Assembly: GCA_934466455.1 (NCBI GenBank)
Contig: CAKSLF010000027.1
Location: 1 to 16,365, forward strand
DNA from: an uncultured Oscillospiraceae bacterium
GTDB taxonomy: Bacteria > Bacillota > Clostridia > Oscillospirales > Ruminococcaceae
Reading direction: 5' to 3'
Length of the DNA stretch: 16,365 nucleotides
Below the pieces are notes generated by a model. It was not told the DNA's origin. It saw only the letters and a list, made by a program, of their open reading frames with translations, and did no database searches. This document shows, one piece after another, positions 7,151 through 14,081 of the stretch; within the stretch, counting starts at the first letter, position 1, and each line of letters opens with the position of its first letter. Both the position numbers and the translations under genes were made by a program.

Positions 7151-8248
7151 TTATGCGGCTACCGCCTGGGTGTTCTCGGCAACGGCGGAGGTGAATACGC
7201 CCTCTTTCATTGCAATAGCCTTTATGGTGGCGTTTCCGCCGGCAAAGCCGCCGAGGTCAACGCTTACGCTGCCGCCTGCGGATTTTACCGCAGAGGAAGA
7301 ATAGCGGGGGTCGGTGCCGTCGGTGGTATAGAGGATAAAATCTGCGCCGGTGGAAGAAACGGCGGTCTTTTTGGTGTTTGCGGCATAGGTAAGGGTGGGG
7401 GTCGCCTGCTGTGCGCCGCTTTCAACTGCGGCATAAACGCCGTCGCAGCGTCCGCCGAGGACAAATGCGTCGTAGATAAAACGACCCTCGAGAAGTGCGC
7501 CGTTTATGCCTGCGGGGTTTTCCTTAACAAAGTAATCCTGAACCTTTTTCGGCTGGATAACGGCGTTTTTGTGGGTAATGAGGAAATAGCAGGTCTTTCC
7601 GTTCTTTTTAAGGTAATCATCGGGAACAACCACAACCTGCGCACCCATAAAGGTGCCGATTGCGCCTTTTACAAGGGAGTTTTTTGCAAGGCACTCTACG
7701 CCGATAAACTGAGGAGAAAGGCGCAGCGCACCGAAAACGCTCCAGCCCATAAAAATAAACCTGCCCTCTGCGGGAACATTCTTGTTGCTCATTGCAACCA
7801 TTCCGTCGGAAAGCTGCTGTGCAACGGTATCCTTGGTGGGGGCTGCCGTAAGCACGGCGATTTTGCCCGCATAATCGGCAAAGCGGCAAAGAGCGTACTT
7901 GTCCATCTCGGGAATCGCCTGCTCGTTCATCTCGATTGCAAGAATGCGGGAGGCTTCCTTTGCGCCCATCTGCTCGGAGTTGTTGCCCTTATCAATGGTG
8001 ATGGAAAAGCTGCGGTCCTTGGAGAGAATAAGCTCCTGCATGGTGTCCTGAAGCTCGGTGGGGGTTCCGTAGCGGCTTGTGCCGGTGCGCTGATAGTCGG
8101 CAAGGCTCTGGGTGACCGGGGTGTAGACATTAAGGGTTTTTACCCCGGTAAAGTCATAGTCCTTGTTTGTGGTTCCGTCAACGACGGAGCGGAGAGTAAA
8201 TGCGTTTGCAATTTCCTTGGAATATTTTGCTGCAAGATTGATAGCCAT
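7151..8248 (-). CDS. Phage major capsid protein with C-terminal Ig-like/CHB_HEX domain
   Basis: A 365-aa protein. Residues 1-280 match the capsid proteins commonly found in Clostridial prophages: YDFTGVKTLNVYTP (31-44), RYGTPTELQDTMQELILS (59-76) and FSITIDKGNN (81-90). It would form the head shell. Residues about 284-356 form an added domain with FILYTTDGTDPRYSSSA, the hallmark of chitobiase-type (CHB_HEX_C_1) and related Ig-like beta domains, ending IKAIAMKEGVFTSAV. Such domains could decorate the capsid surface; that role is inference. AGGAGG lies 7 nt upstream of the ATG. The frame is intact. It lies between the portal gene, 1.36 kb upstream, and the coiled-coil gene, 53 bp downstream. 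Confidence 0.9.
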   Translation of the reverse strand: MAINLAAKYSKEIANAFTLRSVVDGTTNKDYDFTGVKTLNVYTPVTQSLADYQRTGTSRYGTPTELQDTMQELILSKDRSFSITIDKGNNSEQMGAKEASRILAIEMNEQAIPEMDKYALCRFADYAGKIAVLTAAPTKDTVAQQLSDGMVAMSNKNVPAEGRFIFMGWSVFGALRLSPQFIGVECLAKNSLVKGAIGTFMGAQVVVVPDDYLKKNGKTCYFLITHKNAVIQPKKVQDYFVKENPAGINGALLEGRFIYDAFVLGGRCDGVYAAVESGAQQATPTLTYAANTKKTAVSSTGADFILYTTDGTDPRYSSSAVKSAGGSVSVDLGGFAGGNATIKAIAMKEGVFTSAVAENTQAVAA

Positions 8249-8860
8249 AAAATGACCTCCTTTGGTAATTTGATTTTTCTGTTTAATGTTTTTGTTGTCT
8301 TAATTTTTGTTTAGCCGAGAGTAAAAAAACAGCGGTATTAAATCTTTTTTTCGCCGATGGCGGCAAAGCCGCGGACCACCGACCGGCAATAAAGGGAAGC
8401 TGTGCGCTTTTGCGACGGAAAAAAGCGTGCATACAGAGCAAAAAATCAAAAGCCTGCGCCCGGCGAAAAACGCTCCGCCGTTTTTCCGCAAATCAAAGCC
8501 GAAAAATAATGTTGGTTGGGGGCTGTTTCGGAAAAACGCATGGGGCTTTTTTCTGCGGGTGCTCCCGGTCTGCGCCGCCCAAGGCTTTCTTCTGCGGAAG
8601 CCGAAAGAAGAGCCGTGCGTTTTTTTGAATGAGTTTTGTATTTTCAAAAAACGCCTTTCGCCGCCGCCAAAGAAGGCTTTGCGCACAAACCGGCGGCAAT
8701 GCCCGCCCGGTGCCTTTGATAATTGCTCAACAAGAAACGCTCCTGTTCCTCATCGCTGCATAAGCATAGCACATATGTTGTTGATTTTCTGTTCGACTTT
8801 TTCTTTTCAAGAAAATTTTCACTTTTCCCCGCAAGCCTCCGCCCCCGCCCATTCAGCGGG
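8249..8860. other. Non-coding stretch upstream of the capsid gene
   Basis: No convincing gene on either strand. The frames that stay open are rich in Arg, Lys and Phe from GC-rich hairpins and lack ribosome binding sites. A minus-strand GTG frame of 31 codons at about 8722-8821 has no recognisable product. No promoter for the capsid gene was seen here. The stretch may be decayed phage DNA or more of the local repeat material. Confidence 0.5.
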
Positions 8861-8869
8861 CAGCGTGTG

Positions 8870-8998
8870 TTCCCGGCTCACCTGTGGCGGGGTTCCCGCC
8901 GAGTGCTTGCGGTGCGTTCTCGGCTCCCGTGCAGGGTTCGCACCGTGGGTTTGCGGTGCGTTCTCGGCTCCTTCGCCGTTAGCCGCTCGTGCTTCGGC
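8870..8998. repeat. Short GC-rich tandem repeat with CTCGGCTCC motif
   Basis: CTCGGCTCC recurs at 8919 and 8963 (44-bp spacing), with a diverged copy near 8870, between segments of the form GGGTTCNCNCCGNGNGTTTGCGGTG. The final 37 bp (8962-8998, TCTCGGCTCCTTCGCC then TTAGCCGCTCGTGCTTCGGC) recur at 11301-11337 with one mismatch. The same style of spacer occurs in the array at 15989-16365. Confidence 0.75.
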
Positions 8999-9075
8999 TA
9001 TTCGCTCTCGCACTTGCGGACGGCAGCAGCTTGCCTTTCTCGTTGTATCCGCCACCGGCGGCACTCGAAAGCCAA

Positions 9076-9136
9076 CTGTGCAAGGGGAGCTGGATTTTCG
9101 GCTTGTAAGCAAGCCGAAAAGACTGAGGGGCTGTAT
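9076..9136 (+). repeat. Hairpin repeat core, central stem type c
   Basis: TGTGCAAGGGGAGCTGG, then the stem TTTTCGGCTTG and CAAGCCGAAAA (loop TAAG), then GACTGAGGGG. It matches 6337-6393, but its first hairpin has lost the left arm and the terminal CCCC is missing. Confidence 0.8.
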
Positions 9137-9172
9137 GAAAAGCGTTTACGCCGTTTTCCAATGCTTCTGCTC

Positions 9173-9493
9173 CCTCCCCTTTAGGGGAGGTGCCGCCCCG
9201 GCGGCGGAGGGGGTTACGATTGTACCGCTTACCTTGCAGAGTGGCTTTATCTGTGCGGAAAAGCCTGCGAGCCGTCAGTATAGCCGAGCGAAACAGGTAT
9301 ATTGAAAATACGCCGTTAGGGACCCCGTCGGGGACGGCGTTGAGAAAGAAAACGGCTTTTCTTTTGGTTACAAAAGAGCGGGGTAAACTGCGAAAAGTGT
9401 AAACGCTATACCCTGTCGGGGGATACAACCCCTCAGTCACGGCGTTTTTATCCTTAACCGCCGTGCCAGCTCCCCTTGCACAGGGGAGCCGAG
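9173..9493 (-). repeat. Composite multi-hairpin repeat element, copy 1
   Basis: A 321-bp element that aligns nearly end to end with 13658-13969. On the plus strand it starts with the hairpin CCTCCCCTTTAGGGGAGG and ends with the hairpin-repeat core in reverse (9419-9493, central stem type a). In between are GCGGCGGAGGGGG, a segment GAGCCGTCAGTATAGCCGAG, a CCCCGTCGGGG hairpin, and CTTTTGGTTACAAAAG. It carries no credible gene. With the neighbouring repeats it fills most of the 8861-9605 gap between capsid and portal. Confidence 0.85.
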
Positions 9494-9605
9494 ATTCGCT
9501 CTGCAAACCCTCGGTGTGAGCCTTGCACGGGGGAGCCGAGAAATGCACCTCCGCCGCCGCTTTCCCAAAGGGAAAGGCGGAATTTGCCCGGAGCGGAAAT
9601 GGGGA

Positions 9606-11144
9606 TTATGCCGGGGCTTTTTCTTTGGGCGCAGCCGAAGCGGCGGCATTCTCCAAAACAGGGTCGGACGCCTTTTCCCGCTCAAGCCGCTCGATAAGGC
9701 GGCGTTTGTTGCGGATATATTTGTCCGGAACGGATTCAAGGTAGGTAACTGCGTCGGTGATAATTCCGTTTTTATAAAGATTGTCGGCGGTTTCCACCTG
9801 AACAAGCTCGCTCCAGTAGCTTGCGGGGCCGACATCAACACGCAGCTCCATTGTCTCCGGGTCGATTGCGGAAAAATCAATAAAGGTGGAGGCGGCTTCC
9901 TCGCCGGTGTCGAAAAACACCTCCCTAACGCCGTAATAGCTGCGTATCATATCCACTATTATGAGCACGCAGTCCTCCCAAAACTGATAAAACCCAAGCT
10001 TTTGCAGCGCAAGGGGAGCGGCGGCTGCGTTTTGGAGGGCGATTATCGCCGAGGTGTTGTCCAAAGCCACATTGCCGAGGGCAACATCCGTTGCGCCGAG
10101 GCATTCCTTTGTATAGCTTATTGTTTTTTCAACAAGCTGAAGCACCTGCTGGCTCATATCCCCGGCACGGAAAGAGCTTGCAACGGCGGTATTCGGGTCG
10201 CCCGCAACGCCGATAGCCTGACCGACACGGTTTGTCCATTGGCGGATTTTTGTCATATCGTAGAACAGCTTTGGGAATGCCATGCGCTTTTCGTGCTCCA
10301 TAGCCATTGCCCACAGCTTGTTTACAAAGATCTGGTTCGGAATAACGCCGGTCACGGCTGCTCTTCCGTGGTAACAGTTTTTAACGCTCTCCCAGTTCAT
10401 CCATGCGATGGGATAGCGGCGCATGCCGCTGTCGGCGGGCTTTTTGAGCACGCATTCCCTGGCGGTGCTCATAAAATGAACGGTGCCGTTTTCTTTCCAA
10501 AGGCGGATAAGCTCCGTTGCCATGCCGTCGTCGGAGCCTTCGTCAAAATCCGCTGCGCCCTCCGGCAAAATCGCCTCCCAGTTGTCCGCTCCGGCGGCTT
10601 TTGCCTCGGCACGAAGCTCCTCTGCGGGGCGGCGGCGCATAATCAGAATATACGGCTGGTCCTCAACCTCCTTAACATATGGGTTGCCGAAGATAACACG
10701 GGTGTTGTCCACGCTTTCCGCCCTTATCCGCCCGCCTGCGCCGCCGGAAGGCTCGAACCAGAAATAAAAGCAGCCGTCGCCGTCAACGGCGCAGCTTTTG
10801 AGCATATCACGGGCAAGGGTTTTTGCCTTTGTGCGCTCGATTACATTTTCCACCTCGCCGGAGAGGGCGTCCGCAAGAAAGCCGGAATCCGGGTCCCGCC
10901 CCGCCGGAGCAACGGCGACGCCTACATCGTCGGAAACGATCATGGAGATAAGATAGCTGACCGTGCGCTTGATGAAATTTATAACCGGCTTTTCAAGGTC
11001 GGGGGCATAAACCCCCTTCCACTGGTCGCCTATGTAAAAATCCTCGTTTTTGCGCACATTTTCATAAAGGTCGATGCGCCGGTTAAAGCTTTCGCCCTTT
11101 TCGTACTCGCGAAAAACGCTTTCCGGCGTTAAATTTGTTTTCAT
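9606..11144 (-). CDS. Phage portal protein
   Basis: A 512-aa protein of typical portal length. The portal forms the ring at one head vertex through which the terminase packages DNA. The N-terminal part DFYIGDQWKGV followed by KPVINFIKRTVSYLISMIV (about 52-70), the central acidic region and the late WEDCVLIIVDMIRSYYG helix read as a portal protein. Its position beside capsid and terminase genes supports this. The C-terminal tail is Ala/Lys-rich. The ribosome binding site AAAGGA is 9 nt upstream of the ATG. The frame is intact. It lies downstream of the scaffold gene instead of the usual place directly after the terminase. A hairpin (9561-9583) follows the stop codon. Confidence 0.88.
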   Translation of the reverse strand: MKTNLTPESVFREYEKGESFNRRIDLYENVRKNEDFYIGDQWKGVYAPDLEKPVINFIKRTVSYLISMIVSDDVGVAVAPAGRDPDSGFLADALSGEVENVIERTKAKTLARDMLKSCAVDGDGCFYFWFEPSGGAGGRIRAESVDNTRVIFGNPYVKEVEDQPYILIMRRRPAEELRAEAKAAGADNWEAILPEGAADFDEGSDDGMATELIRLWKENGTVHFMSTARECVLKKPADSGMRRYPIAWMNWESVKNCYHGRAAVTGVIPNQIFVNKLWAMAMEHEKRMAFPKLFYDMTKIRQWTNRVGQAIGVAGDPNTAVASSFRAGDMSQQVLQLVEKTISYTKECLGATDVALGNVALDNTSAIIALQNAAAAPLALQKLGFYQFWEDCVLIIVDMIRSYYGVREVFFDTGEEAASTFIDFSAIDPETMELRVDVGPASYWSELVQVETADNLYKNGIITDAVTYLESVPDKYIRNKRRLIERLEREKASDPVLENAAASAAPKEKAPA

Positions 11145-11165
11145 AAAGCTTTTTCCTTTCTTTTT

Positions 11166-11337
11166 TTCGATAATTTTTTATAGTTTTGCCGATTTTCCGC
11201 AGGCTGCTCCCGTTCCGAAGCTTCCCTTTTGCCGAAGGCGGCTCCGCCGCAGTTCCCGCCGCCCCTGTGCAAGACCCACACCCCGCCGACTGCGGGCGTT
11301 TCTCGGCTCCTTCGCCCTTAGCCGCTCGTGCTTCGGC
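11166..11337. repeat. GC-rich inverted and dispersed repeat stretch upstream of portal
   Basis: Holds GGCGGCTCCGCCGC-type hairpins and, at 11301-11337, a second copy of the 37-bp block found at 8962-8998. No portal promoter was found; TATAAA on the minus strand at about 11178-11183 has no -35. The gap 11145-11607 consists of this stretch, the hairpin core at 11345-11419, an element end at 11459-11486, and the duplicated scaffold tail. Confidence 0.6.
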
Positions 11338-11344
11338 GCACATT

Positions 11345-11419
11345 CTCGGCTCCCCTGTGCAAGGGGAGCCGGCACGGCGGCTAAGGATTAAAACGCCGTG
11401 ACTGAGGGGTTGTATCCCC
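11345..11419 (+). repeat. Hairpin repeat core, central stem type a
   Basis: A 75-bp core with three stems in a row: GGCTCCCCT with AGGGGAGCC; CACGGCG with CGCCGTG; GGGG with CCCC around TTGTAT. It matches the cores at 15989, 16140 and 16291 on the same strand and 9419-9493 on the other. Confidence 0.88.
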
Positions 11420-11458
11420 CGATAAGATAAATCGTTTGTGCCGCTTTTCCGTGTACCC

Positions 11459-11486
11459 CCTCCCCTTTAGGGGAGGTGCCGCCGCC
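11459..11486 (+). repeat. Isolated left end of the composite repeat
   Basis: CCTCCCCTTTAGGGGAGG followed by TGCCGCC, as at 9173 and 13658, but here it runs directly into the duplicated scaffold tail at a shared GCCGCC. Confidence 0.75.
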
Positions 11487-11546
11487 TTGCCGGGGGGGCT
11501 TTTTCAGCCCATCAAAAGCCCTTTTGCAAAGTCGTCCGGCTCCGCC
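11481..11546. repeat. Direct repeat, copy A: duplicated scaffold gene 3' end
   Basis: Sixty-six bp match 12871-12935 with one mismatch and one indel. It includes the sequence encoding the last 14 codons of the scaffold-like protein, here detached from its gene. Confidence 0.9.
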
Positions 11547-11551
11547 CCGGG

Positions 11552-11580
11552 TTGCAATACTTTTCCGAAAATGCTACACT
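11552..11580 (+). promoter_or_regulatory. Promoter of the beta-propeller-like lipoprotein gene
   Basis: TTGCAA (11552-11557), a 17-bp spacer and TACACT (11575-11580, 4 of 6 matches) begin 5 bp past the end of the direct repeat, so the inserted segment carries its own promoter. Confidence 0.5.
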
Positions 11581-11607
11581 AATCTCATATAAAGGGAGGT
11601 GTCCGCA

Positions 11608-12696
11608 ATGAGATTTTTCAAAAAAACGCTTACGCTGCTCTGCGCTCTGCTTGCCCTTGCGGGCTGCTCAAAAACCGCCGAGGGCGAAGCCCCCTCGGAA
11701 ACGCCCGCAGCGAGCGGCGGGGAAAAAACTGCTTTCCTTTCAAATGTCTCCGCAAAAGAAATCCCCTCGGAGGCACTTTTTGCCGGCGGATTTGGCTATG
11801 GTTACGGCTCCGGCTCAACTGTGGCGCAATGGCTTGACGGAACAAGAGCACTTATTTGCACCTATGGCGAATACTCTCCCTTTGATTCGGAAAATCACCC
11901 CGTCCGAATTTTCATCCTCGATGCCGCAAAAGAGGAGCTTTTCCTGCTGCGAGAGCTTGATTTAAGTCGCCCTCCGCTTATCGGCGCAGCGGTAAAAGAG
12001 AATTTTGCTTTTATTTATTTTTCCAAAGAGCCGTTTTACCTTTCCGTAAACCTCGATGACAACAGCGTAGAAGAGTTGCCCTGCAAGGTTGAGTATGTTG
12101 AGGGAAAGATTTCTCTCGGCGGATTTTTTCCGCTGCAAAGCGGAAATTCGTTCTATGGCAGGGATGCTTTCGGAAACAAAAAGCTAATTTGCTCCGATTT
12201 GCCGGGCTATTCCTTTGAAGCTTGGTCGCCGATGGGTAATTATCTGCTTTTCCGCAAGCAAAGTTCCAAAAAGGCTCCGGAATACTTTGTTTGCGGCTTG
12301 CTTGGAAAGGGCTTTGAAATCAAGCTGAACAGCCCAAAGGGCGATGTTGCCTTTTGCGGAGAAGAGCCTTATCTTCTTGTCCGTGATACAGAAGACGGCG
12401 GCAGAAACGACAAAATCGTTTCCGCCGAGGACGGCGGAGCAATCTCCGTAAAAAGCCCGGAGCACACCTATCTTATCGAGCGCAGCTTTACTCTTTTTGC
12501 CGCAGAAAATTACGACCTCTGTGCCGTCGATAATTTTACGGGCAAGGTTTTTGAGGGCATAATCCCCTCGAAAAACGGCAGCTATCAGAATTTATTCTGC
12601 ATATATAATCCCGAAAGTGGTCTCGTGCTCACACTCAATACCGAAAACGGTTCGCTTTTTATTATTAAAACAGAGTGTGACCGGCATCAGAAATAG
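11608..12696 (+). CDS. Lipoprotein, possibly beta-propeller, unknown function
   Basis: A 362-aa secreted lipoprotein, the only plus-strand gene within the phage block. The signal peptide MRFFKKTLTLLCALLALAGC ends in LAGC with Cys20 as the lipid anchor, followed by a Ser/Ala/Glu-rich spacer. The rest shows repeated strand-rich blocks (RALICTYGEYSPF, AWSPMGNYLLFRK, EEPYLLVRD, LFCIYNPESGLVLTLN), suggesting a propeller-like fold similar to host surface proteins with WD40-like or DPP-type blades; I cannot assign a family. The start was placed at ATG 11608 because GGGAGG (11594-11599) is 8 nt upstream; the in-frame GTG at 11599 lies within that site. It overlaps the end of the M23 remnant by 10 bp, convergently. 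It looks like host cargo, not a phage gene. Confidence 0.8.
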   Translation: MRFFKKTLTLLCALLALAGCSKTAEGEAPSETPAASGGEKTAFLSNVSAKEIPSEALFAGGFGYGYGSGSTVAQWLDGTRALICTYGEYSPFDSENHPVRIFILDAAKEELFLLRELDLSRPPLIGAAVKENFAFIYFSKEPFYLSVNLDDNSVEELPCKVEYVEGKISLGGFFPLQSGNSFYGRDAFGNKKLICSDLPGYSFEAWSPMGNYLLFRKQSSKKAPEYFVCGLLGKGFEIKLNSPKGDVAFCGEEPYLLVRDTEDGGRNDKIVSAEDGGAISVKSPEHTYLIERSFTLFAAENYDLCAVDNFTGKVFEGIIPSKNGSYQNLFCIYNPESGLVLTLNTENGSLFIIKTECDRHQK

Positions 12697-12869
12697 TCAT
12701 ATACGGGAACGGAATCTCCGGCTTTTGACTCACTGTCATCTTCGTATGCATTTCCTGTTTTGCTCTTCCCCTTAGGATGCACCTCAACATGAAGATGCGC
12801 ACTAAATTGCTTAACTCCTCCTGCGCCAATGCCTCCCACTTTACCTATTGTGGTTTCTCCGGCAATTAC
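12687..12869 (-). pseudogene. C-terminal remnant of an M23 (LytM-type) metallopeptidase
   Basis: Reading the minus strand from 12869 to the TGA at 12687-12689 gives 60 residues: AGETTIGKVGGIGAGG, then FSAHLHVEV, then a polar tail ending VPVYDYF. The glycine-rich turn followed by HLH is the C-terminal zinc-site signature of M23 endopeptidases, which cut peptidoglycan cross-bridges. The rest of the catalytic domain, including the first zinc ligands, and any start are missing. Upstream the frame runs into the scaffold-gene tail at a GCCGCC, where the similarity ends. It is therefore a broken gene carried with the lipoprotein gene. It could have come from a phage lysin or tail protein, or from a host wall hydrolase. 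Confidence 0.65.
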
Positions 12870-12870
12870 A

Positions 12871-12935
12871 GCCGCCCTGCCGGGGGGGCTTTTCAGCCCA
12901 TCAAAAGCCCTTTTGCAAAGTCGTCCGGCTCCGCC
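12871..12935. repeat. Direct repeat, copy B, at the scaffold gene 3' end
   Basis: Sixty-five bp including the last 14 codons and stop of the scaffold-like gene plus 22 bp beyond. The second copy is at 11481-11546. The interval between copies (11547-12870) holds the lipoprotein gene and the M23 remnant. Confidence 0.9.
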
Positions 12936-13318
12936 GGGGCTGCGGCGGATTTTACCGAACCGAGGCAGGAAGCACGAAGTGCTTTCTCCGTTCGCAAAAG
13001 CTGCAAATCACGCTCAAGCCGGGCGTTTTCAAGCCGAAGATAAGCCGTAAGCGGCTCCTCGCCGGCGGCTACCGCCTCGGAAAGCCCCTCCGGAAGCGGC
13101 TGGGTGGCGTATTTCGGGTAGGCTCGGATAAAGTCGAGCCAGGGCGTTTCGCCCTTTTGCAGCCCTGCCGGGGCGGGGTTTTCCGCCGGAGCGGCGGGCT
13201 TTTCGGCGGGCGGGGCAGGGGTGTTTTCCGGGGAAAATCCTGCGGGCTGCGGCTCGCCGCCGGTAAGCTCCGCCATGGTGGGGAAGCCCTCTTCGGGGAA
13301 AATTTTCTCATCAATCAT
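12893..13318 (-). CDS. Phage scaffold-like / head assembly protein
   Basis: A 141-aa protein. Residues about 26-52 are Pro/Ala-rich; residues 59-115 include PWLDFIRAYPKYATQPLPEG and EEPLTAYLRLENARLERDL, the latter a likely coiled coil; the end is PDDFAKGLLMG. This layout (flexible N-terminus, PW..F...YP, helix, acidic tail with an F-x-x-G motif) is that of scaffold proteins beside capsid genes of Clostridial prophages. The start at 13318 has AAGGAG 9 nt upstream, better than the in-frame ATG at 13339. It overlaps the zinc-ribbon gene by 8 bp, so the two are probably translationally coupled. Its last 43 bp are duplicated at 11481-11546. Confidence 0.75.
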   Translation of the reverse strand: MIDEKIFPEEGFPTMAELTGGEPQPAGFSPENTPAPPAEKPAAPAENPAPAGLQKGETPWLDFIRAYPKYATQPLPEGLSEAVAAGEEPLTAYLRLENARLERDLQLLRTEKALRASCLGSVKSAAAPAEPDDFAKGLLMG

Positions 13319-13517
13319 AAATGTTCTCTCCTTCCTCAATAAATCCGACGCTTCTGCGAAGGCGCAGAGTTTTGCCGAATTTTTCGCATTTTTTGTTTGG
13401 GCAGGCTACCTCGGTCACGGAAATAAGCCGTGTTTCGCAGTCCGGGCTGTCGCCGCCGCTGATTGCGTAGTAGCTGTTTTTAATTCGCAGCGCAGTGCCA
13501 CATTTTTTACAAAGCAT
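13311..13517 (-). CDS. Small zinc-ribbon protein
   Basis: A 68-aa protein with CKKCG at residues 3-7 and CPNKKC at about 39-44, four cysteines placed as in a zinc ribbon; a fifth (Cys27) lies between. It resembles small Com-like or zinc-finger proteins encoded among phage head genes, whose role is not established. AAGGAG lies 9 nt upstream of the ATG, and its stop overlaps the scaffold start by 8 bp. A perfect 18-bp palindrome (13536-13553) lies just upstream. Confidence 0.75.
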   Translation of the reverse strand: MLCKKCGTALRIKNSYYAISGGDSPDCETRLISVTEVACPNKKCEKFGKTLRLRRSVGFIEEGENIYD

Positions 13518-13535
13518 TTTATCTTTCTCCTTTCA

Positions 13536-13553
13536 AAAAGAAAATTTTCTTTT
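13536..13553. promoter_or_regulatory. Perfect palindrome AAAAGAAAATTTTCTTTT upstream of zinc-ribbon gene
   Basis: Contains the 10-bp core GAAAATTTTC that recurs through the head-gene region (see 14889, 15847). It lies 19 bp upstream of the zinc-ribbon start, just before its ribosome binding site, where a bound protein or an mRNA hairpin could act. Confidence 0.4.
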
Positions 13554-13657
13554 CGCCGCCGCTTTGCGACGGCTTGTTTTTTTGTTTTTGCGAGGGCGGC
13601 TCCGCCGCTGTTCTCGGCTCTCTCGTGCGGGGTTCGCATCCCGCCAACGCCTTCGCC

Positions 13658-13969
13658 CCTCCCCTTTAGGGGAGGTGCCGCCGCAGCGGCGGAGGGGGTT
13701 ACGATTGTACTACCGCTTACCTTGCAGAGCGGCTTTATCTGTGCGGAGAAGCTTGCGAGCCGTCAGTATAGCCGAGCGAAACAGGTATACTGAAAATACG
13801 CCGCCCCGGGACCCCGTCGGGGACGGCGAGAGAAAGAAAACGGCTTTTCTTTTGGTTACAAAAGAAAAGGGGTAAATCCTAAAGGTGTAAACCCTTTCGC
13901 CGGTCGCCGATACAACCCCTCAGTCAAAACCTACGGTTTTGCCAGCTCCCCTTGCACAGGGGAGCCGAG
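13658..13969 (-). repeat. Composite multi-hairpin repeat element, copy 2
   Basis: A 312-bp element colinear with 9173-9493. It shares the CCTCCCCTTTAGGGGAGG end, GAGCCGTCAGTATAGCCGAG, CCCCGTCGGGG and TTTTGGTTACAAAAG. In the core the central stem is a different sequence (type b, AAAACC and GGTTTT around TAC) set between the same flanks. CAGTATA with TATACTG pairs perfectly here and with one G-T wobble in copy 1. The gap 13518-14081 is this element plus GC-rich hairpins and an A/T palindrome at 14006-14025. Confidence 0.88.
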
Positions 13970-14081
13970 AGCCGCCCTCCGTCGGAGCGGTGCGGGATTT
14001 GCCTCAATAAGAATATTTTCTTATTAGGGAGCGGCGTCCGCCGCCCGCAGCTCCCACTCTGCGGCGGCTTTTTTGCCGCAG

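Noticed and set aside
8300..8686. 128-aa minus-strand frame upstream of the capsid gene
   Set aside because: Phe/Arg/Lys-rich translation of hairpin sequence with no ribosome binding site and no recognisable domain.
8722..8821. Small GTG-initiated minus-strand frame of 31 codons
   Set aside because: No clear ribosome binding site and no known family; too short to support.
8979..9548. 189-aa minus-strand frame across the composite repeat
   Set aside because: It runs through hairpin repeats and is not preserved in the second copy of the element.
9516..11132. 538-aa plus-strand frame antisense to portal
   Set aside because: It is the shadow of the portal gene; the minus strand has the ribosome binding site and a protein family match.
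13621..13650. tRNA-like T-arm GGGTTCGCATCCC
   Set aside because: No acceptor, D or anticodon arms around it; it belongs to the local GGGTTCNCNCC repeat family.
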